Below are positions 1 to 9,910 of a stretch of DNA of 64,000 nucleotides, piece after piece (position 1 is the stretch's first letter; every line of letters begins with the position of its first letter). The DNA comes from Lysobacteraceae bacterium NML91-0213 (GTDB taxonomy: Bacteria; Pseudomonadota; Gammaproteobacteria; Xanthomonadales; Xanthomonadaceae), in the NCBI GenBank assembly GCA_002798175.1, contig NWQL01000002.1, forward strand, positions 445,475 through 509,474, given 5' to 3'. The translations under genes and the position numbers were made by a program. A model generated the notes under the pieces. It was not told the DNA's origin, ran no database searches, and was given only the letters and a program-made list of their open reading frames with translations.

Positions 1-262
1 CGGCAGCCTCAGCCTCAACGGCGCGATCTCCGGCCTGACCACCGCGGTCGGCTCCGCCGCACGCAAGGCCGAATACGCCGCCGAAGCGCAGGGCGTGCTG
101 CACGAACAGGCGCAGGCCGCGCGCGACAGCGTGTCCGGCGTCAACCTCGACGAGGAGGCCGCGAACATGCTTCGCCTGCAGCAGGCCTACCAGGCCGCCG
201 CGCAGATCATCTCCACCGCCGATTCCATGTTCCAGACCCTGCTGGGAGCCGTGCGCCGATGA
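1..262 (+). CDS. flgK: Flagellar hook-associated protein 1 FlgK, C-terminal part (5' end outside window)
   Basis: The first in-frame codon starts at base 2, giving 86 residues before TGA. The tail has the signature of the FlgK/FlgE/FlgG D0 C-terminal helix: SGVNLDEEAANMLRLQQAYQ followed by an amphipathic segment ending in TADSMFQTLL. FlgK is the first hook-filament junction protein, sitting between hook and FlgL and exported by the flagellar type III apparatus. The stop overlaps the flgL start (ATGA at 259-262), so the two junction genes are translationally coupled. Identification rests on the conserved tail and the flgL neighbour; the N-terminus cannot be seen. Confidence 0.93.
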   Translation, partial: GSLSLNGAISGLTTAVGSAARKAEYAAEAQGVLHEQAQAARDSVSGVNLDEEAANMLRLQQAYQAAAQIISTADSMFQTLLGAVRR

Positions 263-1461
263 ACAACCGGATCTCCACCGGCATGCTGTACCAGCAGTCC
301 ATCGGTACGCTGCAGTCCAGGCAGGCCACGATGGCGAAGCTCCAGCAGCAGCTGGCCAGCGGACAGAAGCTCACCACGGCCAAGGACGATCCGGTCGGCG
401 CCGGCAGCGCGGTGGGGCTGGACCGCACGCTGGCGGAACTGGAACGCTTCGGCGCCAACAGCAACACCGTGCGCCACCGGCTCAACACCCAGGAAAACGC
501 ACTCGCGCAGGCCGGCGAAGTGATGGGTCGCCTGCAGGTGCTCACCGTGCAGGCCAACAACGGCGCGCTGGCCGAGGGTGACCGGCGCGCGATCGCCGCG
601 GAGGTTCGCAGCCTGCGCGATGCGTTGTTCGACATCGCGAACACCGCCGACGGCACCGGCCGCTACCTGTTCGGCGGCAACCAGGATGGCGCGCCGCCGT
701 TCGCCCGCGCCGCCGGGGGCGTCGCCTACAGCGGCGACCAGACCCAACGCCGTGTCGAGATCGCCCCGTCGATGTTCGCCGCCGACGCCCTGCCCGGCAG
801 CGAGATCTTCCTGCGCGTGCGCACCGGCGACGGACGCGTCGACGCCGCCGCCGTGGCTGGCAACACCGGCAGCGGCCAGGTGGCGGGCTTCGGTGTCACC
901 GATGCCGAGCAGTGGAATGGCGGCCGCTACCGCGTGGTGTTCGCTGCCGATGGCGCCTATGACATCCACGATGCGGATGGCGTGGCGGTCGCAAGCGGCA
1001 CGTTTGTGCCCGGCGAGCCCATTAACGTCAATGGCCTGCGCATCTCCATCACCGGCGCGCCGGCCGCGGGCGACGCGTTTGACATCGGCCCCGCAGGCAC
1101 GCGCGATGTGTTCGCGACCATCGACAACCTGCTGCAGGGTCTGACCATGCCCGCGAGCACCGATGCCCAGCGCGCAACGCAGCAGGAAACACTGCGCAGC
1201 GCACTGCGCGACATCGCCGCGGCGGAAGCGCACATGATCGATGCACGTGCGGCCGGCGGTGCACAACTGGCCGCGCTGGAGCAGGCCGATGAGCTACGCG
1301 CCAGTTTCGGCGTCACCGTGCAGGAGACCCTGTTCGGCCTGCGTGACCTGGACTATGCCGACGCCATCACCCGCTTCAACCTCGAGAAGGTGGCAATCGA
1401 AGCCGCGCAGCTGAGTTTCGTGCAGATGCAGCGCCTGTCGTTGTTCAACCTGATCCGCTGA
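259..1461 (+). CDS. flgL: Flagellar hook-associated protein 3 FlgL
   Basis: 400 residues, the second junction protein that joins FlgK to the flagellin filament. The N-terminus (MNNRISTGMLYQQS, then LQQQLASGQKLTTAKDDPVGA) is the flagellin-like D0/D1 helix typical of FlgL. The C-terminus (LDYADAITRFNLEKVAIEAA) mirrors the flagellin C-terminal coiled coil. The middle, about residues 130-290, is the variable surface domain. Start chosen at the ATG that overlaps the flgK stop by 4 nt. No sigma28 or sigma54 element is visible just upstream, so it is probably expressed from the flgK transcript. Confidence 0.96.
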   Translation: MNNRISTGMLYQQSIGTLQSRQATMAKLQQQLASGQKLTTAKDDPVGAGSAVGLDRTLAELERFGANSNTVRHRLNTQENALAQAGEVMGRLQVLTVQANNGALAEGDRRAIAAEVRSLRDALFDIANTADGTGRYLFGGNQDGAPPFARAAGGVAYSGDQTQRRVEIAPSMFAADALPGSEIFLRVRTGDGRVDAAAVAGNTGSGQVAGFGVTDAEQWNGGRYRVVFAADGAYDIHDADGVAVASGTFVPGEPINVNGLRISITGAPAAGDAFDIGPAGTRDVFATIDNLLQGLTMPASTDAQRATQQETLRSALRDIAAAEAHMIDARAAGGAQLAALEQADELRASFGVTVQETLFGLRDLDYADAITRFNLEKVAIEAAQLSFVQMQRLSLFNLIR

Positions 1462-1480
1462 GGCCGCAAGCCGCCATCCC

Positions 1481-1634
1481 GTGGGAGCGGGCTCGCCCGC
1501 GATTCCCGAGTCCCCCGTGGGAGCGGGCTTGCCCCCGATTCCCTGCTCGTCCGCTGGAATAGGCTTGCCCGCGAGTTCCTGCTTGCCCGCGATTCCCGGC
1601 TGCCCGGGCATCGCGCCTGAAGGCGCTCCCACGA
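1481..1634. repeat. REP-like palindromic repeat cluster between flgL and fliC
   Basis: Two near-complete direct copies of GTGGGAGCGGGCTTGCCC followed by CGATTC lie at 1481-1506 and 1517-1542. Shortened copies (GGCTTGCCCGCGA/GCTTGCCCGCGATTC) lie near 1561-1575 and 1581-1595. An inverted end, GGCGCTCCCAC, at 1622-1632 can pair with the GTGGGAGC heads. This head-to-tail plus inverted layout is typical of REP/BIME elements of Pseudomonas and xanthomonads, which are mobilised by RAYT transposases. No RAYT gene is in the window and no other copy of the unit was noticed in it. Confidence 0.7.
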
Positions 1635-1649
1635 GGGGGCTAAACCCCC
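1635..1649 (+). terminator. Small GC hairpin downstream of flgL
   Basis: GGGGG-CTAAA-CCCCC forms a 5-bp stem just after the repeat cluster and before the fliC promoter. It may help end the flgKL transcript. There is no T-tract, so it would not be a classical intrinsic terminator on its own. Confidence 0.3.
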
Positions 1650-1713
1650 GCCCCACCCTGCCGTTAATGGGTCCGTGACCGAAAGGGCACGCGGATCGCC
1701 GGCAACGCAGCAT

Positions 1714-1740
1714 TAAAGCTTGACGACGACACGCCGTTAA
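1714..1740 (+). promoter_or_regulatory. Sigma28 (FliA) promoter of fliC
   Basis: TAAAGCTT at 1714-1721, an 11-nt spacer, then GCCGTTAA at 1733-1740. This is 14 of 16 matches to the enteric FliA consensus TAAAGTTT-N11-GCCGATAA. The flagellin ATG lies about 100 nt downstream, leaving a long 5' leader with an AGGAGA ribosome binding site. Confidence 0.9.
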
Positions 1741-1844
1741 TGCTCACAGCAGAGGACAGGGCCGAACCAAACGGCAACCACCCTGCGGAGTCACCGGCCA
1801 GGCCCTGTTCCCGTGCCGGATTCCCAACCCAGGAGACCAGCATC

Positions 1845-2669
1845 ATGTCCGTCATCAACACCAACTCGATTGCCCTCAACGCGCAGCGCAACCTCAACAC
1901 CAACTCCGCCAGCCTGTCGACCACTATCCAGCGCCTGTCCTCGGGCCTGCGCATCAACAGCGCCAAGGACGACGCCGCCGGCCTCGCCATCAGCCAGCGG
2001 ATGACCGCACAGATCCGCGGCATGGACCAGGCCGCCCGCAACGCCAACGACGGCATTTCCCTGGCGCAGACCGCCGAAGGCGCGCTGAAGTCGATCGGCG
2101 ACAACATGCAGCGCATCCGCGAGCTGGCCGTGCAGGCCGCCAACGGTACGAACAACGAAGACGACCGCGCATCACTCCAGAAAGAAGTGGCCCAGCTTCA
2201 GGAGGAAATTACGCGCGTGGTGGAGAACACCACCTTCAACGGAACGAACCTGCTAGATAGTGCGCAGACGATCAGCATCCAGGTCGGCGCCGGCGCCGAA
2301 GCTCACGACAAGATCGATATCACCCTCGAGAACATCAGTGCCATCGCGACCGCGGTTGGCGCGCTCGATATCAGCGGTATCGATGCCACCGGGGCTGATG
2401 ATGCGATCGACGCGATCGATACCAACCTCGGCACGCTGAACGACGCTCGGGCGGAACTGGGTGCCATCCAGAACCGATTCAACTCGGTGATCTCCAACCT
2501 GCAGACCAACTCCGAAAACCTTTCGGCCTCGCGCAGCCGCATTCAGGACACCGACTACGCCAAGGAGACCGTGGAGCTGACCCGCACGCAGATCCTGCAG
2601 CAGGCCGGTACCGCCATGCTGGCGCAGGCCAAGTCGGCCCCGCAGAGCGTGCTGAGCCTGCTGCAGTAA
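1845..2669 (+). CDS. fliC: Flagellin
   Basis: 274 residues. The N-terminus MSVINTNSIALNAQRNL and the C-terminus (SRIQDTDYAKETVELTRTQI, then QQAGTAMLAQA) are the canonical D0/D1 helices. The middle is very short, so the outer D2/D3 domains are essentially absent; most xanthomonad flagellins are nearer 400 residues. Start fixed by the AGGAGA at 1831-1836; an in-frame start at 1740 would lie inside the promoter. This is the major filament subunit, exported by the flagellar type III system with help from FliS. Several codons in the middle are AT-richer than the neighbourhood, for example around 2160-2290. A strong terminator follows. Confidence 0.97.
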   Translation: MSVINTNSIALNAQRNLNTNSASLSTTIQRLSSGLRINSAKDDAAGLAISQRMTAQIRGMDQAARNANDGISLAQTAEGALKSIGDNMQRIRELAVQAANGTNNEDDRASLQKEVAQLQEEITRVVENTTFNGTNLLDSAQTISIQVGAGAEAHDKIDITLENISAIATAVGALDISGIDATGADDAIDAIDTNLGTLNDARAELGAIQNRFNSVISNLQTNSENLSASRSRIQDTDYAKETVELTRTQILQQAGTAMLAQAKSAPQSVLSLLQ

Positions 2670-2701
2670 TCAGCACCCCAGGCTTCAGATCCAGCTGTCA
2701 C

Positions 2702-2729
2702 CAGAAAGGGCCCTCCGGGGCCCTTTCTG
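2702..2729 (+). terminator. Terminator of fliC
   Basis: A perfect 12-bp inverted repeat (CAGAAAGGGCCC / GGGCCCTTTCTG) with a TCCG tetraloop starts about 32 nt after the flagellin stop. The T-run lies inside the descending stem rather than after it. It probably isolates the highly expressed fliC message from fliD, which has its own promoter. Confidence 0.85.
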
Positions 2730-2796
2730 CGTTCTGCACGGAGGGGCGGCACGCGCCTTGCAGGCACTGCGCTGGGGTAGGCCCGCACGGCACGGC

Positions 2797-2823
2797 TCAA
2801 GCCACGGCGTGCGCTGCCGATAA
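2797..2823 (+). promoter_or_regulatory. Sigma28 (FliA) promoter of fliD
   Basis: TCAAGCCA at 2797-2804, 11-nt spacer, GCCGATAA at 2816-2823 (perfect -10). It lies 51 nt before the fliD ATG. Confidence 0.85.
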
Positions 2824-2874
2824 CCCCTCCGACCCCCGTCGTCGCGACGGCGCTGCGTCAGCAAGGACATTCCG

Positions 2875-4218
2875 ATGGCGATCAATGCGGTGGGCTCCGG
2901 CCTGGACATTCCCTCACTGGTTTCCAGCCTGGTGTCGAGTTCGCGTGCGCCCACCCAGAACCGCATCAACGCGGCGGGTGCGGCGGTCAACGCCAAGCTG
3001 TCGGCGGTCGGGCAGATCCGCAACGCGATGAACGGCCTGCAGACGGCACTGGAGAAACTGTCGGGCAGTGCCGACAGACCGGCGTTCAAGGCCACGCTGC
3101 CCAGCGACGCAGGCTTCACTGCCACCACCTCCTCCGGCGCCGCGGCCGGCAGCTGGAGCGTGCGCGTGGACAGCCTGGCCACCGCGCAGAAGCTGGCCTC
3201 GGCCGGGCATGCGGCGGATGCGGCAGTCGGCCACGGCACGCTGAGCTTCGCCTGGGGCGAGGACAGCACGCTGGAGGTCGGGATCGCCGAAGGTGCGACG
3301 CTCGCCCAGATCGCCGCCGAGGTGAACCGTGCGGCCGGCGGCAAGGGCGTGTCCGCCGCGGTGGTCACCACCGGCGACGGGCAGAACCCGGAACAGCGCC
3401 TGGTGTTCACCGCGGCGCAGACCGGCACCGTCAACGCGTTGACCGTCACCGCTGCCGGCGGAGACGGCGGCCTGGCCGCACTCACCACCGGCACGCCGGG
3501 CGGACTCACGCAGACCGTGGCCGCCACCGACGCGCGGGTGTGGGTGGACGGGCTGGAGCGGGTGTCGGCCAGCAACAGCGTGGCCGACCTGGTGCCGGGA
3601 ACCGTGCTGGAGCTCACCCGTACCACCGACACCGCGCAGACGCTGCGCATCGGCGCCGACAACGAGGCGCTGGGCAAGAACCTGGAAGGCTTCGTCACCG
3701 CCTACAACAACGTCATCAACGCGCTGCGGACCACCAGCAGCTACAACGCGGCGACGAAGTCGGCCGCGGCGCTGACGGGTGATTCCCTGGTGCGCACCCT
3801 GCAGTCCCAGCTGCGCGGCATCGCCGGCGTGGAGATGGAGGGCCTGAAGGCGTTGGGCATCACCAGCAACAAGGAAGGCCAGCTGGCCTTCGATGCCGGC
3901 GATTTCGCCACCGCCAATGCGGCCGAGCCCGGCGCGGTGGTGGCGATGTTCGGCAAGGACGGTGCCTACGCCACGGCGATGTCGAAGCTGCTCAAGGACA
4001 ACCTCGATTCCATCAGCGGCAGCCTGGTGCTGCGCACCGAGGGCCTGAACAAGCAGGTGGCCGAGTACGAGAAGCAGCTGGATGCACTCGACCTTCGGAT
4101 GACGCGCCTGGCGGACCTCTACACCAGCCAGTTCACCGCCATGGAGGCCATGATCGTGCAGATGCAGGGCAGCAGCAGTTCCCTCAACAGCCTGTTGGCG
4201 TCGGTCGACAAGCAGTAG
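2875..4218 (+). CDS. fliD: Flagellar filament cap protein FliD (HAP2)
   Basis: 447 residues. The N-terminus GSGLDIPSLVSSLVSSSRAP is the FliD N-domain signature. The C-terminus contains the predicted coiled coil LNKQVAEYEKQLDALDLRMT and ends in a FliD_C tail. FliD caps the growing filament and guides flagellin insertion; in many bacteria it also acts as an adhesin. Transcribed from its own sigma28 promoter and followed by fliS, which also has one. Length is normal for the family. Confidence 0.96.
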   Translation: MAINAVGSGLDIPSLVSSLVSSSRAPTQNRINAAGAAVNAKLSAVGQIRNAMNGLQTALEKLSGSADRPAFKATLPSDAGFTATTSSGAAAGSWSVRVDSLATAQKLASAGHAADAAVGHGTLSFAWGEDSTLEVGIAEGATLAQIAAEVNRAAGGKGVSAAVVTTGDGQNPEQRLVFTAAQTGTVNALTVTAAGGDGGLAALTTGTPGGLTQTVAATDARVWVDGLERVSASNSVADLVPGTVLELTRTTDTAQTLRIGADNEALGKNLEGFVTAYNNVINALRTTSSYNAATKSAAALTGDSLVRTLQSQLRGIAGVEMEGLKALGITSNKEGQLAFDAGDFATANAAEPGAVVAMFGKDGAYATAMSKLLKDNLDSISGSLVLRTEGLNKQVAEYEKQLDALDLRMTRLADLYTSQFTAMEAMIVQMQGSSSSLNSLLASVDKQ

Positions 4219-4222
4219 CCAT

Positions 4223-4249
4223 TCAAGCGCCCGCACCGCCAGCCGATAA
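4223..4249 (+). promoter_or_regulatory. Sigma28 (FliA) promoter of fliS
   Basis: TCAAGCGC at 4223-4230, 11-nt spacer, GCCGATAA at 4242-4249. Located 5 nt after the fliD stop and 43 nt before the fliS ATG. Confidence 0.85.
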
Positions 4250-4292
4250 GGGTCATAGCCGGCTGCCCGGCGTCGCGACCAGGACACCCGCC

Positions 4293-4718
4293 ATGTATGC
4301 ACCCAACCGCCAGTATGCCGACCAGTACCGCCGGATGGCCGTCGCCACCAGCGTGGCCGAGGCCGATCCCCATCGGCTGATTGCACTGCTGCTGGCCGGC
4401 GCCTGCGAGCGCATCCGCCTGGCCGAGGCCTGCCTGCAGAACGGCGACCAGGCGCGCAAGGGCAAGGCGATCGGCGAGGCCTGCGCGATCGTCGGGCATC
4501 TCAACGGGTCGCTCGACCACGAGGCCGGCGGCGAGATCGCGGCCAACCTGTCGTCGCTGTACGACTATCTGATGCGCCGCCTGACCGAAGCCAATCTCAA
4601 CAACGACGCGGGCGCCCTGCAGGAATGCCTGTCGCTTCTGCTCGAGATCGAGACCGCGTGGAATGCGATCCAGCCCGGTGCCACGGCACCCCAGGCCATG
4701 TCCGGGGCACGCGCATGA
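4293..4718 (+). CDS. fliS: Flagellin export chaperone FliS
   Basis: 141 residues. The N-terminus has the FliS pattern (YADQYRRMAVATSVAEADPHRLIALLLAGA) and the rest is predicted all-helical, including DYLMRRLTEANLNNDAGALQ. FliS binds the C-terminal helix of flagellin in the cytoplasm to prevent premature polymerisation. The stop overlaps the start of the next small gene (ATGA at 4715-4718). Confidence 0.94.
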   Translation: MYAPNRQYADQYRRMAVATSVAEADPHRLIALLLAGACERIRLAEACLQNGDQARKGKAIGEACAIVGHLNGSLDHEAGGEIAANLSSLYDYLMRRLTEANLNNDAGALQECLSLLLEIETAWNAIQPGATAPQAMSGARA

Positions 4719-5017
4719 GCCTGCCCCCCCTGCAACACCTCGCCTCGGAACTTGCCACCCTCGAGGCGGCACTGGAGAGCCGGGATCTCGAGCGGGCGCA
4801 GACCATCATGTCCAGCTACGATCGCGAACTGCGCGGTTACATCGAGCACATGGGCAACTCGGTTCCGATGGATGGGTTGCGTACCCTGCTGCGGATGCAG
4901 AACGAGCTGCTGACCACGATGCACGGGCTGCGCGACGCGCTCGGCGATGAAGCCCGCAGCGCCCAGCGCGCCGGCCATGCCTTGCGTGCCTATGCCTCTG
5001 TCGGAGTCGCGCTGTGA
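4715..5017 (+). CDS. Small helical protein in the FliT position
   Basis: 100 residues, predicted helical: LASELATLEAALESRDLERA followed by a second helix (RTLLRMQNELLTTMHGLRDAL). It sits directly after fliS with a 4-nt overlap, exactly where fliT lies in enterics. FliT is the chaperone of FliD and similarly short and helical. No diagnostic FliT motif is evident, so the role as FliT analogue is inferred from position, length and fold type. The alternative in-frame start at 4625 is rejected because it lies deep inside fliS. Confidence 0.75.
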   Translation: MSLPPLQHLASELATLEAALESRDLERAQTIMSSYDRELRGYIEHMGNSVPMDGLRTLLRMQNELLTTMHGLRDALGDEARSAQRAGHALRAYASVGVAL

Positions 5018-5571
5018 CATCCACCGGCGCGCCCGGCGGTGCCAGCGCCGAGCACATGCTGTTCGCCGAGGCACTGAGCTGCGAGCTCGCGCTGCCCGTC
5101 TCCATCGCCGCATCCGCGAGTGCCGGCCGCCAGGCGCAGGCGGTCACGCTGCTGTCGGGCCTCGCCCAGGTGGAGGACCTGCGCAAGGACGATGGAGGCG
5201 AGGAACACGGTGACCTGCCGCTGCTCGCGCAGCGCATGGACGCCAAGCTCGACCTCATCCTTGCCCTGCTCGGCCGCCTGGCGCGACAGGTCGACGGCAT
5301 GCCGGAGCGCAACCTGCGCTGGTCGCGGCGCGGGTTGCGCATCGATTTCGCCGAAACGCCGCCGGTGCAGTCCGCGACCGACGTGCTGGTGCGGCTGCAG
5401 CCGGCCGACTGGCTGCCCGACCATCTGGAGCTGCCGGCCAGGGTGCTGGAGGTCTCGGGCCACCGCGTGTGGCTCGCATTCGGCGAGCTGCGCCCGGACC
5501 TCGAGGAAGCGCTCGATCGCCACCTGTTCCGCCTGCACCGCCGCCAGATCGCCGAGCAGCGCCGCCGCTGA
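5014..5571 (+). CDS. PilZ-like domain protein of the flagellar cluster
   Basis: 185 residues, GTG start overlapping the previous stop by 4 nt (GTGA). An N-terminal region to about residue 60 is followed by a long amphipathic helix (LLAQRMDAKLDLILALLGRL), suggesting oligomerisation. A beta-rich domain follows (LRWSRRGLRIDF ... DVLVRLQPADWLP ... LPARVLEVSGHRVWLAF) and then a basic C-terminal helix. This matches the layout of xanthomonad PilZ proteins with an added long helix encoded in flagellar clusters. The usual RxxxR and DxSxxG c-di-GMP ligands are not recognisable, so it may not bind c-di-GMP. PilZ assignment is moderate. Confidence 0.7.
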   Translation: MTSTGAPGGASAEHMLFAEALSCELALPVSIAASASAGRQAQAVTLLSGLAQVEDLRKDDGGEEHGDLPLLAQRMDAKLDLILALLGRLARQVDGMPERNLRWSRRGLRIDFAETPPVQSATDVLVRLQPADWLPDHLELPARVLEVSGHRVWLAFGELRPDLEEALDRHLFRLHRRQIAEQRRR

Positions 5572-5634
5572 TCCGCACGGTCGCGTATCCTTGGCCGGGC
5601 AACTCGGCCAGGGGGCCGCGGGAGACACCCACCG

Positions 5635-6267
5635 GTGCGCGTACTGATCGTCGACGACCACACCCTTGTGCGCGCGGGGCTGGCCCGCCTGCTGCAGGGG
5701 TTCGGCGATGTCGATGTCTGCGGCGAGGCCAGCCGCGCCGACGAGGCGTTCGATCTGAGCCTGATCCATCGCCCCGACGTGGTGCTGATGGACCTGTCCC
5801 TGCCCGGCCGCAATGGCATCGAGGCAATGGTCGCCATCCGCAACGAACTGCCCGCCACGCGGGTGCTGATCATGTCGATGCACGACGATTCGCAGCACGT
5901 GCGCACGGCGATCGAGCGCGGCGCCTGCGGTTTCATCGTCAAGGATGCGGCGCCGCTTGAACTGGAGCTCGCGCTGCGCACCGCGATGTCGGGCCAGGTG
6001 TTCCTGAGTCCACGGCTGTCGTCGCGGATGATGGCGCCGATGTTCGGTCGCGAGAAAGCGGTGGGCGTGGATGCGCTGTCGCCGCGCCAGCGCCAGATCC
6101 TCGGCATGATCGGCCGGGGCCTGGGCAACAAGGAAATCGGCGCCGAGCTCGGCATCAGCGTCAAGACGGTGGAGACCCACCGCGCGCGGATGATGGAAGC
6201 GCTCGGCTGCCGTCGCGCCAACGAGCTGGTGGTGCTGGCGGCGCGGCACCTGCAGGAAGTGGTGTAA
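5635..6267 (+). CDS. NarL/FixJ-family response regulator
   Basis: 210 residues, GTG start. The receiver domain (about 1-120) has the acidic pair D7-D8, phospho-acceptor D53 in VLMDLSLPGRNG, and the conserved Lys in FIVKDA. The C-terminal LuxR-type HTH (about 145-205) contains SPRQRQILGMIGRGLGNKEI and ISVKTVETHRARMM. No histidine kinase is encoded in the window, so it is an orphan. It lies between the PilZ-like gene and rpoN, a place where xanthomonad flagellar clusters carry such a regulator. Targets are unknown. Confidence 0.88.
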   Translation: MRVLIVDDHTLVRAGLARLLQGFGDVDVCGEASRADEAFDLSLIHRPDVVLMDLSLPGRNGIEAMVAIRNELPATRVLIMSMHDDSQHVRTAIERGACGFIVKDAAPLELELALRTAMSGQVFLSPRLSSRMMAPMFGREKAVGVDALSPRQRQILGMIGRGLGNKEIGAELGISVKTVETHRARMMEALGCRRANELVVLAARHLQEVV

Positions 6268-6331
6268 CGGCAGCTCGCGGAGCCGCCCGCCACCTTGACC
6301 GGGTGAGGCGAAGCCGCAAATCAGCATGGGC

Positions 6332-6353
6332 GCGTGGACGACGACGTCCACGC
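6332..6353. terminator. Perfect 9-bp hairpin upstream of rpoN
   Basis: GCGTGGACG-ACGA-CGTCCACGC, about 65 nt after the response regulator stop. There is no T-tract. It could end the upstream transcript. The rest of the 326-nt gap (6268-6593) holds no gene, and no sigma28 or sigma54 element was found in it. Confidence 0.45.
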
Positions 6354-6593
6354 ATGACCAGCCTGCGGCTGTTGGTAACCCTGCCTTCGCGGGGATGACG
6401 CGGGGAATTTTTCTCCGCCGTTCCGTGACCGCCGTCGGAATTCTGCCGGAGCTGGCGGCAAAGGCGTAAGGGAATCCCCGACCTGCGTCGGTCGATCACC
6501 GGCTCGCGCCGGGTTCCTCCTGATACTGGTTCCGTCGCGCCGGCTTCACGATATCTCCACACGCCCACGATGATGCGGGTTTCCGGAGTCGCC

Positions 6594-8009
6594 ATGAAGG
6601 CCAGTGCCACCACTTCGATGCAGCTCGGCCAGCAGCTGCACATGACCCCGCAGCTGCTGCAGTCGATCCGCCTGCTGCAGCTCGACGGTCTGCAGCTCGA
6701 GCTGGAAATTCGCCGGGTGCTGGAGCAGAACCCGCTGCTGGAACTCGACGAGGAACCCGTTGCAAGCGCGATGCCAGAACCGGCCGATGCGCAGGCCGAG
6801 GTGGCGTCCTTCGACGAGCTGCCCGAAGCCTCGATGTGGGACGTGCGTGGCGCGAGCTGGAACGATGCCGATGACGACGGGATGCAGCGCATCGCCGCCG
6901 GGGAATCCACCGATCCGCAGCTGCGCATCCTGCAACGGCTGTCCCATGAACTCGACGCCCGCGACCTGGCCGTCGCCGGCTACTGGCTGGAACACTGCGA
7001 CGACGCGGGCTACCTGACCGCCCCGCTCGATACCCTCACCCGGCGCGCCTGCGCACTGTTCGATCGCCGTGCCGCCGAGATCGAATCCGTGCGCCAGCGG
7101 CTGCTGGCCGGCGACCCCGCCGGCGTGGCCGCCCGTGACCTGCGCGAATGCCTGCTTGCGCAGCTTGCCGCCCTGCCCGGCCGCGTTGCCGCACGTCCGC
7201 TTGCCGCACGCCTGGTCCGCGACGCGCTCGATGCGCTGGCCGCTCACGACATCGGCGCCGTTGCGCGCCGCCTTGGCTGCGACGAGGCCGACGCCCATGA
7301 AGCGGTGCGGCTGGTGCTGTCGCTCGACCCGAAACCCGGTGAGGCCGGCGCTCCGCAGACCGACCAGGCCGTGGTGCCGGACGTGGTGGTGTGGAAGGCC
7401 GATGCCGGCTGGCGCGTGGCGCTCAATCCGCGCTCCACGCCGCGGGTGTCGATCAATGCCGGCTACGAGCGTGCGGTCTCCGAAGGCGAAGGTGGCGCCG
7501 CCACCGCACCGATGCGCGAACTGCTGCAGGAAGCACGCTGGTTCACCCGCGGCCTGTCGATGCGCTACGACACCCTCCTGCGCACCGCGCGGGTGATCGT
7601 CGAGCGCCAGGCCGCGTTCCTGGAGCAGGGCGAGGAAGCGATGGCGCCGCTGACGCTCAAGGAAGTCGCCGATGCCATCGGCATGCACGAATCCACGGTG
7701 TCGCGCATCACCACCGGCAAGTACCTGCAGACGCCGCGCGGCACCATCGAGATGAAGCGCTTCTTCGCGGTGCGCCTGGATGGCGCCAACGTGTCCGGTG
7801 CCGCGGTCAAGGCCATGGTCAAGCGCCTGATCGACGCCGAGCCGGCGCAGCGGCCGCTGGCCGACGATGCCATCGCCGCCCTGCTCGCCCGCCAGGGCGT
7901 CAACATCGCGCGGCGCACGGTGGCCAAGTACCGCGAACAGCTCGACATCGCACCGGCGCGCCTGCGCCGCAATGCCCGCTCCCATTCCCTGCTGGCCCGG
8001 ACGGGCTGA
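6594..8009 (+). CDS. rpoN: RNA polymerase sigma-54 factor RpoN
   Basis: 471 residues from the ATG at 6594, preferred over 6570 because GGAG lies about 8 nt upstream and the protein then begins near the conserved region I ([20 protein letters not shown], the activator-response segment). The C-terminal RpoN box [10 protein letters not shown], which reads the -24 promoter element, is intact; the region before it ([19 protein letters not shown]) is the -12-reading HTH. It needs an AAA+ activator, and the following gene pair encodes one (FleQ). Xanthomonads often have two rpoN genes; this is the flagellar-cluster copy. It likely drives the elements before fliE, fliL and flhB. Confidence 0.97.
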   Translation: MKASATTSMQLGQQLHMTPQLLQSIRLLQLDGLQLELEIRRVLEQNPLLELDEEPVASAMPEPADAQAEVASFDELPEASMWDVRGASWNDADDDGMQRIAAGESTDPQLRILQRLSHELDARDLAVAGYWLEHCDDAGYLTAPLDTLTRRACALFDRRAAEIESVRQRLLAGDPAGVAARDLRECLLAQLAALPGRVAARPLAARLVRDALDALAAHDIGAVARRLGCDEADAHEAVRLVLSLDPKPGEAGAPQTDQAVVPDVVVWKADAGWRVALNPRSTPRVSINAGYERAVSEGEGGAATAPMRELLQEARWFTRGLSMRYDTLLRTARVIVERQAAFLEQGEEAMAPLTLKEVADAIGMHESTVSRITTGKYLQTPRGTIEMKRFFAVRLDGANVSGAAVKAMVKRLIDAEPAQRPLADDAIAALLARQGVNIARRTVAKYREQLDIAPARLRRNARSHSLLARTG

Positions 8010-8020
8010 GGCTCCACATC

Positions 8021-8412
8021 ATGGATACGATCAAGGTCCTGCTGGTCGACGACCACGAGGGTTTCATCAACGCCGCGCTGCGGCACTTCCGCAAGGTCGG
8101 CTGGCTGCAGGTGGTCGGCACCGCCGCCAACGGCCTGGAAGCGATCGAGCGATCCGAGGCGCTGCGCCCCGACGTGGTGCTGATGGACCTGGCGATGCCG
8201 GAGATGGGCGGCCTGCAGGCCGCGCGCCTGATCAAGGCCCAGGACGACCCGCCCTACATCGTCATTGCCAGCCATTTCGACGACGCCGAGCACCGCGAGC
8301 ACGCCACCCGTGCCGGTGCCGACAACTTCGTCAGCAAGCTGTCCTATGTCCAGGAAGTCATGCAGATCCTGGAATCACTGCACACCCCGCAGGGCGGTGC
8401 CGGAGACCTGTC

Positions 8413-8416
<4 letters not shown>
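8021..8416 (+). CDS. vemR: VemR-type single-domain response regulator
   Basis: 131 residues, a stand-alone receiver domain. D10-D11 bind metal, D56 in [14 protein letters not shown] is the phospho-acceptor (the equivalent position in Xanthomonas VemR), and the Lys in FVSKLSYV is conserved. The only other material is a short tail. In Xanthomonas campestris VemR lies between rpoN2 and fleQ, exactly as here, and modulates motility, exopolysaccharide and virulence together with FleQ. The stop overlaps fleQ by 4 nt. Function is transferred from that synteny. Confidence 0.88.
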
Positions 8417-9867
<1,451 letters not shown>

Positions 9868-9910
9868 GCCCCCGTCGACGACCCACGGCGCTGCCGGCGC
9901 AATCGCATCG

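Noticed and set aside
1481-1632. CRISPR-like array
   Set aside because: Repeat units are unequal, only partly conserved, include inverted copies and lack uniform spacers; a REP cluster explains them better.
1740-1844. N-terminal extension of flagellin by 35 residues
   Set aside because: The extra start is the last base of the sigma28 -10 element, so it cannot be on the transcript; the ATG at 1845 has an AGGAGA.
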